Shown: piece by piece, positions 20,578 through 31,323 of the stretch
Layout: every line of letters begins with the position of its first letter
Numbering within the stretch: position 1 is the stretch's first letter
NCBI GenBank assembly: GCA_025769875.1
Contig: JAGFNK010000246.1
Coordinates: forward strand, 1-64,000
DNA length: 64,000 nt
DNA from: Russula earlei
Lineage: Eukaryota > Basidiomycota > Agaricomycetes > Russulales > Russulaceae
Reading direction: 5' to 3'
The notes under the pieces: model-generated
Database searches by the model: none
Told to the model about the DNA's origin: nothing
The model's input: the letters and a program-made list of their open reading frames with translations, nothing else
Program-made: the position numbers and the translations under genes

Positions 20578-21535
20578 AGCCTAAGATGGCACGCCGATCC
20601 TTGGCCATGCTGCCATTGGCGTCTGCATAGCCTATGAGGATGCGCCTGGTTTTGCCATAGGTGAGCCACAGGTCGTGTGTGCTGGCCAGGTAGCGGAAGA
20701 TACGCTTGACGGCCTGCCAGTGTGCTGGTCCTGGGTTTGAGGCAAAACGTGCAACAGTCGTGACGGCAAATGCGATGTCTGGGCGCGTTGAGAGTGCAGC
20801 CCAATTGAGGGCACTGACGGCCTCTCGGTACGGCGCGTCGTGCATGGCGGCATATTCGGCTGCACTGGAGGGGGACTGCTCACTGGTTAGGCGCACCTGG
20901 ATATCCATGGGTGTGGAAAGTGGTTTGAGCTCATCCAAGTGGTAACAGCGGAGAATGGCGTCGATGTACGCCCGCTGGGAGAGGTGAATAGTCCCGCCTG
21001 CGCGGTCGCGCTGGACCTCGATGCCGAGCATCCAGTGGAGCTCACCGAGGTCTGTGACCTCGACGTGCTTGCATAATCCAGCCTTGAGGTCGTTCACGAG
21101 TTGCATGTTGCTCGCTGCAATTGTGCAATTGTCAACGTGCACGGCAACGACTATAATGTTGTGCGCGCGACCTCCGGACTTGAAGAAGATGGCTTGATCG
21201 ACAGAGCACTGTCTGAACTGTAGGGATGTGAATATGGAGGAGAGTTTTTGGTACCACCTCCTGCCGGACTGTTTCAGTCCATAAAGTGTTTTCAGGAGGC
21301 GTAGCACTCGCGCGCCCGCCTTCGGGTCTCGGTACCCCGGAGGATGCTGCATGAACAGCACTTTGTTGTTGTTGAGCACACCATTTAGGTAGGCACCTTT
21401 GATGTCGATCTGATGGAGTTCCAGCTGAAGACGATTTGCCATAGCAATGATGGCACGCGATGATGCAAGGTGTGCTACCGGGGCGTATGTGTCGTTATAG
21501 TCAACACCACCTATCTGACTGAAACCCTTGGGCAA
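20578..21535 (-). pseudogene. Copia-2 reverse transcriptase (active site VDD changed to VDN)
   Basis: Minus strand: KGFSQIGGVDYNDTYAPVAH, ELHQIDIKGAYLNGVLNNNK, LKTLYGLKQSGRRWYQKLSS, then VVAVHVDNCTIAAS, DLGELHWMLGIEVQRD and RPDIAFAVTTVARFASNPGP. The family needs two adjacent Asp (VDD) to bind metal; here the second is Asn, codon AAT at plus 21128-21130, explained by one G-to-A change at a CpG. RNase H starts at IGYADANGSMAKDRR and is cut by the solo LTR at 20572. The upstream RT start overlaps 21501-21560 in another frame (KVCLVAQGFQ), so a frameshift lies near 21520. Confidence 0.85.
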
Positions 21536-23222
21536 CGAGGCACACCTTGTAGTGCGCGATATTGCCTGCTGCGTCCTTTTTGGCTTTGAAAACCCATTTG
21601 GAGCTGATGATGTTTACTCCGGCTGGCGGTTCTTCAAGGCGCCAGGTGCCCGCGGTTTTGAGCATTGTGAGCTCTTCCTCAATGGCCTTCTCCCAGAGAG
21701 GCCAGTCTGGTCTGCGTTTGGCTTCGGCAAGTGAGCGTGGCTTGAGTGCTTCGGCGTCGGCTGTTGCGGTTGCAAATGCGAGCTCGAGGCCAACATGGTC
21801 CTCGAGGAGCGTGGGCAGGCTGTCGTCGACGGACCATGCTCCCCCTGCTTCCTCCGCGTCGAGGCGTTTCGGGTACAAGGGGTGTATTAGAGTGGGCTGG
21901 GTCCACTTCCAAGTCGTGGTCAGAGTGGGTAGGTGACTCGGGCACCTCGTGTAGGTCTGACTCATCAGCGGGCCGCTCGCTTCCCACGGTCGGCAATGCG
22001 ATGGGCTGCTCCCCCTCAAGTGGTGCATTCAATGCGAAATACACATCCTGCTCAATGCTGACTATTTGAGTTTTTGGGCAGTATACCCTGTGGGCATGTG
22101 AGTCAGTGTCAACACCAAGCCATTTGCCCTCGCGTGCCCTTGGGTTTAACTTGGAGCCTTTCTTCCCAGTGTGCACCCAGACACTGCAACCCCACCGGTG
22201 CAGGCCAGACAGATCTGGTGGCTCCTTGTGAAGGGCTTCATACAGTGTCTTGCCATCTAGTGCGCGCGTGGCGGTTCAGTTCTTGAGCCACACGGCATGC
22301 TGCAGTGCCTCACCCCATAACGACTTGGGGAGGCACTTCCGTGTGAGAGTGCGTGCATGCATTCGAGCAGCGTCTGGTTAAGGCGCTCTGCGATGCCATT
22401 GTGCTGCAGCGTGTCATGTGTGGTGAGACGGCGTGCGGTGCCGGCCACGGCCAGGTGTTTGTCAAAGGGGCCACTCAGGTATTCGCCTCCGCGATTGGAG
22501 CGAAGTACTTTGATGGCTTTGCAATGCCCCTGAGAGATCGCCCAAGCTTCAAAGGCCTTATACTTCTCGAGTGCCTCCGATTTCTTTGTGAGCAGGAAGG
22601 CAATAGTGTAGCATGTTGCACTGTCTGTGAATGAGATAAAGTGCTTGCGCCCTTGACGTGTTGCGATGGACGCAGGCCCCCACAAGTCGCTGTGTATCTC
22701 TTCACCGAAGTGTTGGGCAGGCGGGCTCCGATGCACTTTCAGAATAGGGAGGCGAGTAGCATGCGCATATATGCACGCATTGCAATTGCTTTCCTTTGAT
22801 GCGGGGTCGATGATAATGCCTCTGACGGCACCGGTTTGGATTAATTTGCATGCACTGGAGGGGGCAATGTGCCCTAGGCATCTGTGTAGCTCCATCAGTG
22901 AGAGCTTGATTGCATGGGCGTACTCCGCACACCGTTCAACGTGATATAATCCACGTGCGCTGCATGGTATGTGTGCCACATGCTTGCCTTCCAGGGTGGC
23001 AATGCTCAAATGCCCATCACGCAATTCCATATGATAGCCTTCACTGTCCAGTTCTCCTAATGAGATGAGTGTGTAAGCGACCCACGGGGCATGTAGGACT
23101 CCATGGAGCCTCAGCGTGCCCTGTCCTCCTGCATTAGGTACTGGCACAGTGAGCGATCCTATGCCAATTGCTTTGAACTGCTCCTGATTTGCGGTGATAA
23201 GAGTTATGGGAGGGGACAGGGG
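21501..23222 (-). pseudogene. Copia-2 integrase and linker (D-to-N in the DDE triad, stops, frameshift)
   Basis: After TGA 23223 the same frame continues: SLGELDSEGYHMELRDG, the HHCC zinc region (LMELHRCLGHIAPS ... CNACIYAH), HSDLWGP with the first catalytic Asp, then VLRSNRGGEYLSG where the second Asp should be: Asn, codon at plus 22494-22496, again a CpG change. The Glu motif NGIAERLNQT is kept. Near 22360 the phase shifts, and a TGA interrupts AVWLKN/TATRALDGKTL. The linker (VHTGKKGSKLNPRAREGKWL) leads to the RT start WKWTQPTLIHP ... RRPDWPLWEKAIEEEL. Confidence 0.82.
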
Positions 23223-24431
23223 TCAATATTCAGTAAAGTCCTCCTTGTAGGGGCTGATGTGTTTCGTTGCTCCGGAGTCATAGAGTTCGACGCGGACTCT
23301 GCCTCCCTGAGCGGATTGCCTGGTTGACGCCGCAGCCATCTCCTCCATGTCGCGTGCGTGCATCATGTCGTTTGCTCTGCCGAAAGAGGGGTCCAGGTTG
23401 GCGCCGGAGGTGTGTGCGCTGCCCTCTGCCTCCTCGGCCAGCCAAAACCCGTCTGCTTCGACTGTCTCATCAATGACGGCATTTGCTGACCCTACAGGCC
23501 TGTTCTCTGATCGAGTGGGTGCCGGGGTGCTGGTGGATGTGGATGTGGGCTGCGCTGCTGCGTTCTCCTCCTTCTTTGGGGAGCAGCACTCATGCGCCCA
23601 GTGTCCCTGCTTTCCACAATTGTGGCATTTCCCTTTGTGACGCTTCTTCTTGGCGCCGTCGGACCCGTGAGCAGCGAGAGCTTTGTCCAGTTGCTGGTCC
23701 TTTTTGCCTGAGCTTTGGCCTTGGTGACTGCGCCCACGGTGGGTCTTTATTCTGTCTGCCTCCTTGCAGATGGAGTCGATGAGGGAGTCCATGGGCACCT
23801 TGCAGGTGCTGTTAGTGAGTCGGGCCACTGTCATTAGTCCCGACGCGAAGCGTGCCAACTCGTCCGGAATACTGCAGAGGACGGTGCGTTGGTATTCAGC
23901 GTTGGAAATGGTGACCCCGGATGCACTGAGCTCTTCAGTCTTGAAGCGGAGGTCCTTAAGGAAGGTTCGGACATCCACGCCTTTAGCGTAGCGACTGTCC
24001 AAGAATGCCTGGAGGCGGTCGCTTTGTGCATATTCACTCTTCACTTGGTACTCCTGAGAGACCTTCTCCCAACACTGCTGTGCTGTAGGGAGATTTGCTA
24101 AACGTACTGCAACTGTGTCAGGCAAATGTTGACAGAGCAGGAAGCGCCCTATACAGTCATTGCGGTCCCAAGCCTTCATGGCCAAGTCCTCGTCCTCAGT
24201 CGGGGTCTTAGGTTTGGCTGGGGCAGGTCGCGGGCTTGTTCCATCATAGTACCCCCACCGGTCCATGGCTTCCATGGCTTGACGGAACCGCATGGTGAAG
24301 ACAGCCCAGTTCGATCCATTCAACTCGAGGTGGGGAATAACTGCTGGCAGCTGATCAAAGGTTCCGGGGGTGGGTGTTGGCACCATGGAGGCGGCAGAAG
24401 ACATTGAAGCAGATTGAGGTCCAGGGCTCAT
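23223..24431 (-). CDS. Copia-2 gag-protease
   Basis: 402 codons from ATG 24431. Gag (WAVFTMRFRQAMEAMDRWGY, LFLCQHLP-like core) over residues 30-220, CCHC knuckle CHNCGKQGHWAHEC near 275, acidic linker, then the protease site YDSGATKHISP just before TGA 23223. The start codon is unusual: the ATG lies inside the primer-binding site (24418-24435), so initiator tRNA could pair with the same AUG as primer and as initiator. A second ATG at codon 10 is an alternative start. The terminal TGA fits CGA mutated at a CpG; pol continues in the same frame. Confidence 0.85.
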   Translation of the reverse strand: MSPGPQSASMSSAASMVPTPTPGTFDQLPAVIPHLELNGSNWAVFTMRFRQAMEAMDRWGYYDGTSPRPAPAKPKTPTEDEDLAMKAWDRNDCIGRFLLCQHLPDTVAVRLANLPTAQQCWEKVSQEYQVKSEYAQSDRLQAFLDSRYAKGVDVRTFLKDLRFKTEELSASGVTISNAEYQRTVLCSIPDELARFASGLMTVARLTNSTCKVPMDSLIDSICKEADRIKTHRGRSHQGQSSGKKDQQLDKALAAHGSDGAKKKRHKGKCHNCGKQGHWAHECCSPKKEENAAAQPTSTSTSTPAPTRSENRPVGSANAVIDETVEADGFWLAEEAEGSAHTSGANLDPSFGRANDMMHARDMEEMAAASTRQSAQGGRVRVELYDSGATKHISPYKEDFTEY

Positions 24432-24435
24432 AACC
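24418..24435 (-). other. Copia-2 primer-binding site (initiator tRNA-Met anticodon arm)
   Basis: In element sense GGTTATGAGCCCTGGACC follows the LTR end CTACA. Its first 14 bases are fully complementary to CAGGGCUCAUAACC, the anticodon arm of fungal initiator tRNA-Met, so priming would need a tRNA cut in the anticodon loop. Confidence 0.8.
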
Positions 24436-24960
24436 TGTAGAAACTAAACAGTCTATTTGGGGTATGGAAGGGTTGTTATGCGTGAGTGTATGCAGCGTCA
24501 AAGAGGACCTGCACGTTCGCACACGTGGGAATCGCTGAATAATGTAACGACTGTACTCAGTGACTCGCATGCGTGAGCAATCACTATGGATATATATTTA
24601 CCTGAATAATGTAATGACTGTACTATTCAAGTATGAGCTTTATGGAATGAAAGGAACGATAAGTAAGTGGAAACACACCTCAGTGACTCGCGCGTGTGAG
24701 CGATCACTGAGGAGCAAGGGTAAACTATCTACTCATTTAAGTAGGCAGGAGGTAAGCGAATGGTATCCAAATGATGGAACGTCAGTCGACCCAATCAGTG
24801 TCTACGTCAATTGACTAGACTAGGTACGAACTGAGTGTAAATAACTAGTTCTACTTGGAGATGCTAAGAGCAGTCCTGGGTATATATCCCGAGTGAGGGG
24901 ATCCCTCACTCGGCTTCATGTGCTCGCGATCGAGCTCACCCGTGGTTGGGAATCACAACA
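24436..24960 (-). repeat. Copia-2 5' LTR
   Basis: 525 bp, same length and ends as the 3' LTR, followed by TGGTG. Confidence 0.93.
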
Positions 24961-24965
24961 TGGTG

Positions 24966-25323
24966 ATGCCAAATGGGCTCTGCATGGTGGGACGTGGTGC
25001 TGGGTAGGGCTCCATGCCATTACTGTAACTTATGGCTGTACTACTGCAATTGTACAGGTCCTGTTACTGTACCATCAGTCAGAAAACATACATGGAAGAT
25101 AGATATGGCCATGTGCCATACTCAGCCATACAATGTCAGGTGAAAACAGCCATCAATGGCAGTACAGTTCACTTTCCATGTGACCTATAGTAATGTGTCA
25201 TGCTTGCTAGTCACTACACAGCCACCTCCACCATTTAAAAGTGTGTTGGATTAATGCATCTGACTTTCCTTCCCTCCTCACACTCTACTCTCAACATCAT
25301 CACCACTGTGTTCCCCACCATAT
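24966..25323. other. Intergenic, right half of the copia-2 target
   Basis: AT-rich, no gene recognised; a CACTCTACTCTCAACATCATC-type stretch at 25285 precedes the next LTR. Confidence 0.45.
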
Positions 25324-25495
25324 TGTTGGACAAAGGCTCAGTCTTGTATATGAAAGACTAATATTAGGTTAGTAAGCTAACCTGTTGGATGAAGGCTATG
25401 TACATAATTAGTATGTGTAAATGATAAAAGAGTGTGCTACTGACCTCAGTCTTGTATATGAAAGACTGAGGAAAAAGGAACAGATGGTATCAACA
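25324..25495 (-). repeat. Probable 3' LTR of copia-4
   Basis: Bounded by TGTTGGACAAAG and GGTATCAACA (TGTTG...CAACA in element sense), lying just after the copia-4 RNase H stop. It contains two hairpin-forming repeats around CAGTCTTGTATATGAAAGAC. No partner LTR found, so the call rests on position and ends. Confidence 0.5.
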
Positions 25496-26195
25496 TGGCA
25501 TTCTAACTATCCAGCCTGTTCAGTCCATTTCTCTGCCATGCAGTGGCTGCACTTCCAACATGCCCTCTCAGCCCTAGTGGTGTATTCCCATCTCCTGCAT
25601 AAAATGCTCATGTTTCTCTCAACTCAGCCCCTTCATCAGCATGTCTGCAAGTTGTTCCCCAGTAGGGATGTAAGCAAGTTTGACTTTGCAGAGCTCAACT
25701 TTCTGGTGCATGAAGTGTGGTCTTACTTTGATATGTTTGGTGCAGTCATGAAACTCTGGGTTCTTTGTGATAGCAATGGCTGACTGGTTGTCAATATGGA
25801 GGGTGGTGGGGAGATGGGTGTCTTCACCCAATTTGGTGAGTAGACATCTCAGCCAAATGGCCTCTTTGGAGGTGTGTGCTCCTGCAATGTATTCTGCCTT
25901 AGTGCTTGACAGTGCAACTGAGGTTTGTTTCTTTGAGCTCCAACTCACGGCCCTGCCTGCCAACATGAAGATGAAGCCCAATGTGGACTTGTGATTGTTC
26001 ATGTCGCTGGCCCAGTCTGCATCCACATACCCAACTAGGGTTGACTGAGTCCTGAGGCCACATCGGAAGACTAGGCATTTGTTGCTTGTGCCTTGGAGAT
26101 ATATTGGATGGCGCAGTCAAGTGTGTGTTGATGATCATTTCTGGGGCATGCAGTGTGTCATCCAAGGGTTGCAACAGTAAAGGCAAGGTCGGGTC
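25496..26195 (-). pseudogene. Copia-4 RNase H fragment with the end of RT
   Basis: Minus strand: HTACPRNDHQHTLDCAIQYI, a frameshift, YLQGTSNKCLVFRCG, then YVDADWASDMNNHKSTLGF, AVSWSSKKQTSVALSSTKAE, LHIDNQSAIAITKNPEFHD, TKHIKVRPHFMHQKVE and QLADMLMKGLS. These are copia RNase H motifs in order. The sequence stops abruptly at about 26195, before the gypsy LTR; the rest of pol is missing and the protease/pre-integrase part lies beyond the gypsy at 37524-38231. Confidence 0.85.
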
Positions 26196-26212
26196 AGGTG
26201 CCTAGCATAAGG

Positions 26213-27039
26213 TGTCAAGACACATACTGCTGATCATGAAGGACTCAGGAGCAGGTGGGCAAGGGTCGGATCAGACAGTATGCGGCATAAATGGCGTTGA
26301 ACAAGAGGACGAGCCAAAGGACTAGAAGGTACCAGATGGGGACTGGTATGTGTTGCAGAAGGCAGAGGTGAAGAGTAGAGGCCAGTGCAGCAAGGGCTTT
26401 AAACAAGGCAATTGTTGAAGAGTACCTTGAAGACAAGGGAAGGCTTTAGACTGAGTGGTCGCAGGGGAGTACCCAGGAAGATGAGAGTATCACAAATGGA
26501 CAGTCTGATGACTTCCATGCTACATTGGGGCTTATATACTGTGTACAGGGTCGATTACAAAGGACAGGAACTATTCTAGACTCTTTGGTACCATCCAATA
26601 GGACTACAGAGGCATAAACTTGCTTGTGTCAGGTTTCAGGCTTATTGAGTGTATTACTGATCACTGTGGAGTGGTGACATGCTTATGATGTCACTGTGGA
26701 GCACTTAGTGAGTCGATGAGGTCATTTGGGAATCGCTCAGTCAGCCATGATGTCATTGGAGCTTAGATGACATCATATGAGTTATGCAACAGTTTGTAAG
26801 AGTTTATGCCACTGCTTTGGGTCCTTGGTGGCTTAGTGGCCATGTGACTGCCACGCGATTATTTTTCAATTAGGAAACGGGTGCCTGGTCATGTTATAGT
26901 GCCTTTGCAATAGCAATATCTTGCACCGCAGGAGGGATAGCCCAAGAAACGGAAGTGTGTTGGTGATGCAAAGTGAGAGAGGTCTCTCTTGAGTAGAATA
27001 GGACAATATACGGCCAGGTCCTGGCCTTGGTTCATAACA
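26213..27039 (-). repeat. Gypsy 3' LTR (827 bp)
   Basis: Plus-strand ends TGTCAAGACACATAC and GTTCATAACA. In sense it starts TGTTATGAACCAAGG. It contains ATTATGATGTC/GATGTCACTGTGG repeats around 26690-26770 and the hydrophobic micro-frame at 26245. Confidence 0.92.
26245..26436 (-). CDS. Possible LTR-encoded membrane micropeptide (gypsy LTR)
   Basis: In LTR sense the frame reads LAALASTLHLCLLQHIPVPI then WYLLVLWLVLLFNAIYAAY and ends RPLPTCS. The first codon of the open stretch is TTG, not ATG. One predicted membrane helix with Trp-Tyr at its start and an Arg-Pro-Leu-Pro tail. The inverted solo LTR of the same family (stop 36365) keeps the pattern with mostly conservative changes. Confidence 0.3.
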   Translation of the reverse strand: MSSRYSSTIALFKALAALASTLHLCLLQHIPVPIWYLLVLWLVLLFNAIYAAYCLIRPLPTCS

Positions 27040-27349
27040 TTCATCCCCTCTTTATAGACTTGTTGCTCCTGCAACAGTAGGGGTTTCTTGTTTCTTTGAA
27101 AGGTGGAGTAGTTTGCATATGAAGAGTCAAAGTTTGTTCGATCGTGGGGAATTCCCTTATTTTAGGGATAGCTGTGGTTGATTGGGAGCATGTGATTGCA
27201 GGGACTCTTTGAAAAGTTCTTTGGTAACAAGGATAGAGATAGTTGTCGACAGAAGTCATGGTGAGAGTTGTTGGTTTAGGGGTTACTCCTGGTGGGAACT
27301 GTTTTAAGCGCTTTTGGATATTTCCGATGGAAATCCTTGACAAGTAATT

Positions 27350-28698
27350 GTGCTTTTGATAGGTTAGGTGCTGGTTCCCAAGTATTCTCTGCAGTGGTGT
27401 ACCCTTTCCATTTAACTAGGTATCCCTTTGTGGTTTGGGGAGAGTCGAGAGTCTAAGATCTGTTCTACTTCATATTGTTCTTCTCCTTTGACTAGTACAG
27501 GCGGTGGGTTTGAGAAGTTAGGGCCATGGGCAATGGTTTCTTTGTAAGGTTTAATCAGGGAGTGGTGAAAAACTGGGTGTATTTTCCAGGACTTTGGTAG
27601 CTCGAGGCAAACATTTACTGGATAGGCAGTGATGACTTTGAATGGTCCATAGTGTTGAGGGGCTAGTTTTGCTTTTGGGTGAGTGGTTTGTAGATTTGTG
27701 GCTTCCAGCCATACTTGATCTCCTTCTTTAAAACAATATGTGGAGGATTGAGGTCCTGATTGCTTCATAATTTCAGTTGCTCAGTTTAGGGAGGCAGCTA
27801 CTTCTTCTCTGAGTTGGTTTAGTTTCATTAGTCTTTCTTGGATTGAAGGGAACTTTGATGTAAAGGCAAGGGGTGGAGCAAATGTTGGGTTAAAGCCATA
27901 CCAGACCTCAAAAGGGGGTTTGTTTGCCATGCTATGTTGTCTGGCATTATGTGTGAACTCCATAAAGGGAACTAGTTCTGCCAAATTGTCTGCTTGGTGG
28001 TTGCAAAATATTTGTAGGTATTGTTCTAGTTCTTGGTTAACTCATTCTGTTTCTCCATCTGTCTGTGGGTGGTATGCAGTGCTCAATGATACTTTGACAT
28101 TTAACTTCTTCCATAGTTCTTGAGTGACTTTTGCTGCGAATTGAGGGCCTCTGTCTGATATTATTTGAGCTGGGAGGCCTATTCTTCTCCAGACATTATT
28201 CATGATTAGTGTTGCTGTTTCTTCTGCAGTGATTGTTTTGTGGCAAGGGGTAATGATTATCACTTTGTTGAATTGATCTACCACCACTAGAAGGCTGTCA
28301 AAGCCTTGTGAAATCGGTAGGTCTGTGATAAAGTCCATGGTGATGCTTTTCCATACTTCTCCAGCTGGTGTAATTGGTACAAGGGGTGTTTCTGTCTTGG
28401 GGCAGTTTTTTGTTCTTTGACAAATTGCACAGCCATCTACATAACTTTTGACATAGGTTAGCATTCCTGGCCACCAATAGTTTCGACTAATTAGTTTGTA
28501 AGTTTTTCATTGGCTGGGGTGTCCCACCGTGAGAGAATTGTGGTGTAGTTTTAAAATTTTCTTTTGTAGGGTGTCATTGGTTGGGATGTAGACTTTTCCT
28601 TTGAATAATATTAGTCCATCTTCAAGGTTCCAATCCTGTAGGCCTTTGGACAACTGTCTTGGTCCATTTTTTATAATGATTGCTAATGCATTAGACAC
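27350..28698 (-). pseudogene. Gypsy integrase and chromodomain (degraded)
   Basis: Minus strand: HNSLTVGHPSQ, stop, NYWWPGMLTYVKSYVDGCAI with the zinc-binding pair, then the core: MDFITDLPISQGFD (first Asp), IISDRGPQFAA (second Asp), AYHPQTDGETE (Glu), then TGA where Arg is expected (ETE*VNQEL). It continues LVPFMEFTHNARQHSMANKP, another TGA before ATEIMKQSG, GDQVWLEATNLQT and the GPF module. A chromodomain follows across a frameshift: [13 protein letters not shown] then [18 protein letters not shown] on the next frame (about 27370-27420). In chromoviruses this domain steers insertion to marked chromatin. Confidence 0.85.
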
Positions 28699-30060
28699 TT
28701 CTGGGTCATAGTCTTTGCTAGATTGTAGTTGTTGTCAAAGGTCTTGGTCACTGATTGGTTCTGTAGCAGAGGTGCGTGTTGCTCTGATTTTAAAATATTA
28801 ATATTTGTCATTCAAGAGCACCCTTCCATCATTTTCGTTTTGTATCCCCTCTTTAAAGTCTGGCTGCCTGGACAGACCGTCTGCTTTATTTGTAGTTCCT
28901 GGATGATGAGTGAAAGTAAAGTCAAAATTGCTGAGAAGGAGTGCCCATCGGGCCTGTCATTGAGTGAGCTTCTGTTTGGTCATGAAGTATGTCAAATTAT
29001 TATGGTCTGTCCCATAGGTCAATGGGATGTGTGGCACCCTCAAGGTAGTGTCAAAAGTGCCAGAGGGATGAGACAATGGCAAGGAGTTCTTTATCATAGA
29101 TCATGTAATTTTGTTGTGCAGGGTCCAAGGATTTCAAAAAATAGGCCACTGGGTGATATCTGTTAAATTCATCAGGTTGTTCTAAAATTGAGCTGACTGC
29201 AAAGTTGCTTGCGTCACAAATGAGTCGAAAGGGTTTAGTATGATTTGGTAACATGAGGACTGGGGCCATCGTGAATGCCTTGATTAATGTTCTAAATGCT
29301 TTTTCTTCATCATCCTCCCACATGAAGGGGTTTTCTTTCTTTGTTAAATTAAACAAGGGTCGTGCCATTTGTGAGTATTGGTGGATAAATTGTCGATAGA
29401 AGTTGCAGAACCCCAAAATGCTTGTACTTCAGTAATGTTGGTTGGAGTAGGCCATTTTGTAATGCCTAATAACTTGTCCTGGTCCATGAATATTTGTCCT
29501 TGGGAGATATTGATGCCTAGGTAGCTAATAGAGGTTTGCCAAAAAGCACACTTTTCTGGCTTTAAATATAAGTCATGGTCTTGGAGTGTCTTCAGGACCT
29601 TATGTGTCCAGTCATCTAGTTCGTTCAGGGTTTGTGCCATGATTAATATATCATCTAGATAAACCACAACTCGTTCAGTGGCAATGTATTCCGTTAGGAT
29701 AGTGTTCATGAAATGTTGGAAAGTGGCTGGGGCATTGCAAAGACCGAATGTCATATTGTTGTATCCCCGTCATACATTGAACTTGGTGAAGTATTGGGCT
29801 CCCTGGAGTTTGTCAATTAATTCAGGAATCAGTGGTAATGGGTATGTGTCTTTGATAGTTGCTGTATTCAGGGCTCTGTAGTCTTGTACTGGTCATAGAG
29901 TTCCTCCTTTCTTTTCTACAAAGAAAAATGGACTGGCAATAGCTGCTTTCAATGGTCGAATAGTGCCTCTCTTCAAATGTTCATCTAGATATTCTCTTAG
30001 GGCTTGTAACTCCTTGGGAGTAAGTCAATAGATGCCACAATCACATCGGGTGATTCCTGG
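28699..30060 (-). pseudogene. Gypsy reverse transcriptase-RNase H (degraded)
   Basis: Minus strand: [34 protein letters not shown], stop, PVQDYRALNTATIKDTYPLP, then a stop in KFNV*RGYNN, MTFGLCNAPATFQHFMNTIL and VVVYLDDILIMA (catalytic YLDD, about 29649-29660), then FGFCNFYRQFI-like connection and the RNase H start LMLPNHTKPFRLICDASNFA (first Asp) and YDKELLAIV (Glu). The tail from 29050 to 28750 is full of stops. Each stop in a conserved motif stands where CGA would restore Arg. Confidence 0.85.
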
Positions 30061-30132
30061 TTTCAGGTTAATTGCATGGTCCCATGGTTGGTGAGCAGGA
30101 AGACATTGGGAAGCTTGTTCATCAAACACCTT

Positions 30133-31214
30133 TCACCATTTCAGGAATTGGGGGGGAATGAGTTCATCTAGTGCCTTCTGTGGTGTTTCAGATGTTGCTA
30201 ACTTAGTAGAAATTGTTGCATTTTCTCGTATGTTAATTGTTACTGGTCTAAAAGCATTGTAGATTTGTTCATCCATGCATGGGTCCAATAATCCTTCAGT
30301 ATCTGGGAAGATTAGTGCAGCAACATTTGTGAATTTGGGTTCTTCTTCTTCAGGAAAAGTAAGTGCTTGTATTTGGTAATTCTGTGTTCCAGATGCAGAT
30401 GCAATGGTTATACTTGGGTGCGTCATAAGACAGGTTTGGGGGCAATTCTTTGGTGTGATTGTATTGTTTGCCCAATCAATACCTGGGTTATGGTGTCGTA
30501 ACCAATCTGTTCCTAGGATAATATCATGATCTCCAATGTTAGTTACAAGGAATTCTGCCTGTTCATCATGGGTAGTGCCTGTGTGCGCTTGAACGCGAAG
30601 TCTTTGGATAGTGCTAAAATGTATTAGTCCATTGGCATTTTGTGTTCTGTCCACATTTTGTGCTGGCAAGGGTTTGGTCATGGTTCAGAGGTGCAGGTGG
30701 TGTCTTTGTGCAAATCATTTGTGAATTATCATTCCTTCTGCCCCACTGTCAAGTAGGGCTCTTGCACCAATTTCTTTGCCACTTGTCTTCCCCACAAGAG
30801 TAGCTTTTAAGGCAATGGATGGATTGGGCCCCCTTCTGCACTGTGAAGGGACATGGTCCAAATCAGTACAATACAAAGAGAAATCAATTACCCCAAAGTT
30901 TTTACCAAGAATATTCATTCCCCATTAAAAATCCATAGGAGCAGATCTTGGGCAGAGCATCGAGTCTGCAAGTGTTTCCCTCCAAGTTGTCAAAGACACA
31001 ACAGGAACAGGTTCTTCTTGTGCAGGTTCAATGTTCTCATCCTGGATAGTAGTAGCTCTGACTGTTTGGGGATGGGAACCTTGTCTTTGATGTCCTTGGG
31101 CTGCTTTCTTTGCTCTACATTGGTTTTCCATATGGTTCTTCTTTCCACAGTAATAACAGAGGTTATTCCTGCATTGGAACTCTTTTTCTGCATCTGTGAG
31201 GGGTTTCCTTTCAC
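30133..31214 (-). pseudogene. Gypsy zinc knuckle and aspartic protease (degraded)
   Basis: Minus strand: CYYCGKKNHMENQC (CCHC, about 31118-31159), then a stop after SAPMDF, then ATLVGKTSGKEIGARALLDS with GAEGMIIHK, the DSGA protease site at about 30733-30752; after one more stop the retropepsin tail DHDIILGTDWLRHHNPGIDW. Ends at TGA 30133 (expected KWRKVFDEQ). The knuckle packs RNA and the protease matures gag-pol in active relatives. Confidence 0.82.
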
Positions 31215-31323
31215 TTCTGGAACCCCAGGGTCATTTGTTAGGTTCTCCTTGGTACAAGTTAATTTCTAGTGGATTTTCCGATCCTTGAGTGTTTAATCCT
31301 TGGGCACACACAGAGTGTCCTCC

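Larger units (their letters stand above)
18671..24965 (-). mobile_element. Copia-2, Ty1/copia retrotransposon, minus strand, target duplication TGGTG
   Basis: LTRs of 525 bp each (18676-19200 and 24436-24960), plus-strand ends TGTAGAAAC and CACAACA, flanked by TGGTG at 18671-18675 and 24961-24965. Minus-strand order: primer site, gag-protease, integrase, RT, RNase H, with a 961-bp solo LTR inside RNase H. It carries in-frame TGA codons, a frameshift near 22360 and Asp-to-Asn changes in both the integrase and RT active sites, so it is inactive. About 15 substitutions separate the LTRs by eye, all of them CpG transitions. Confidence 0.95.
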
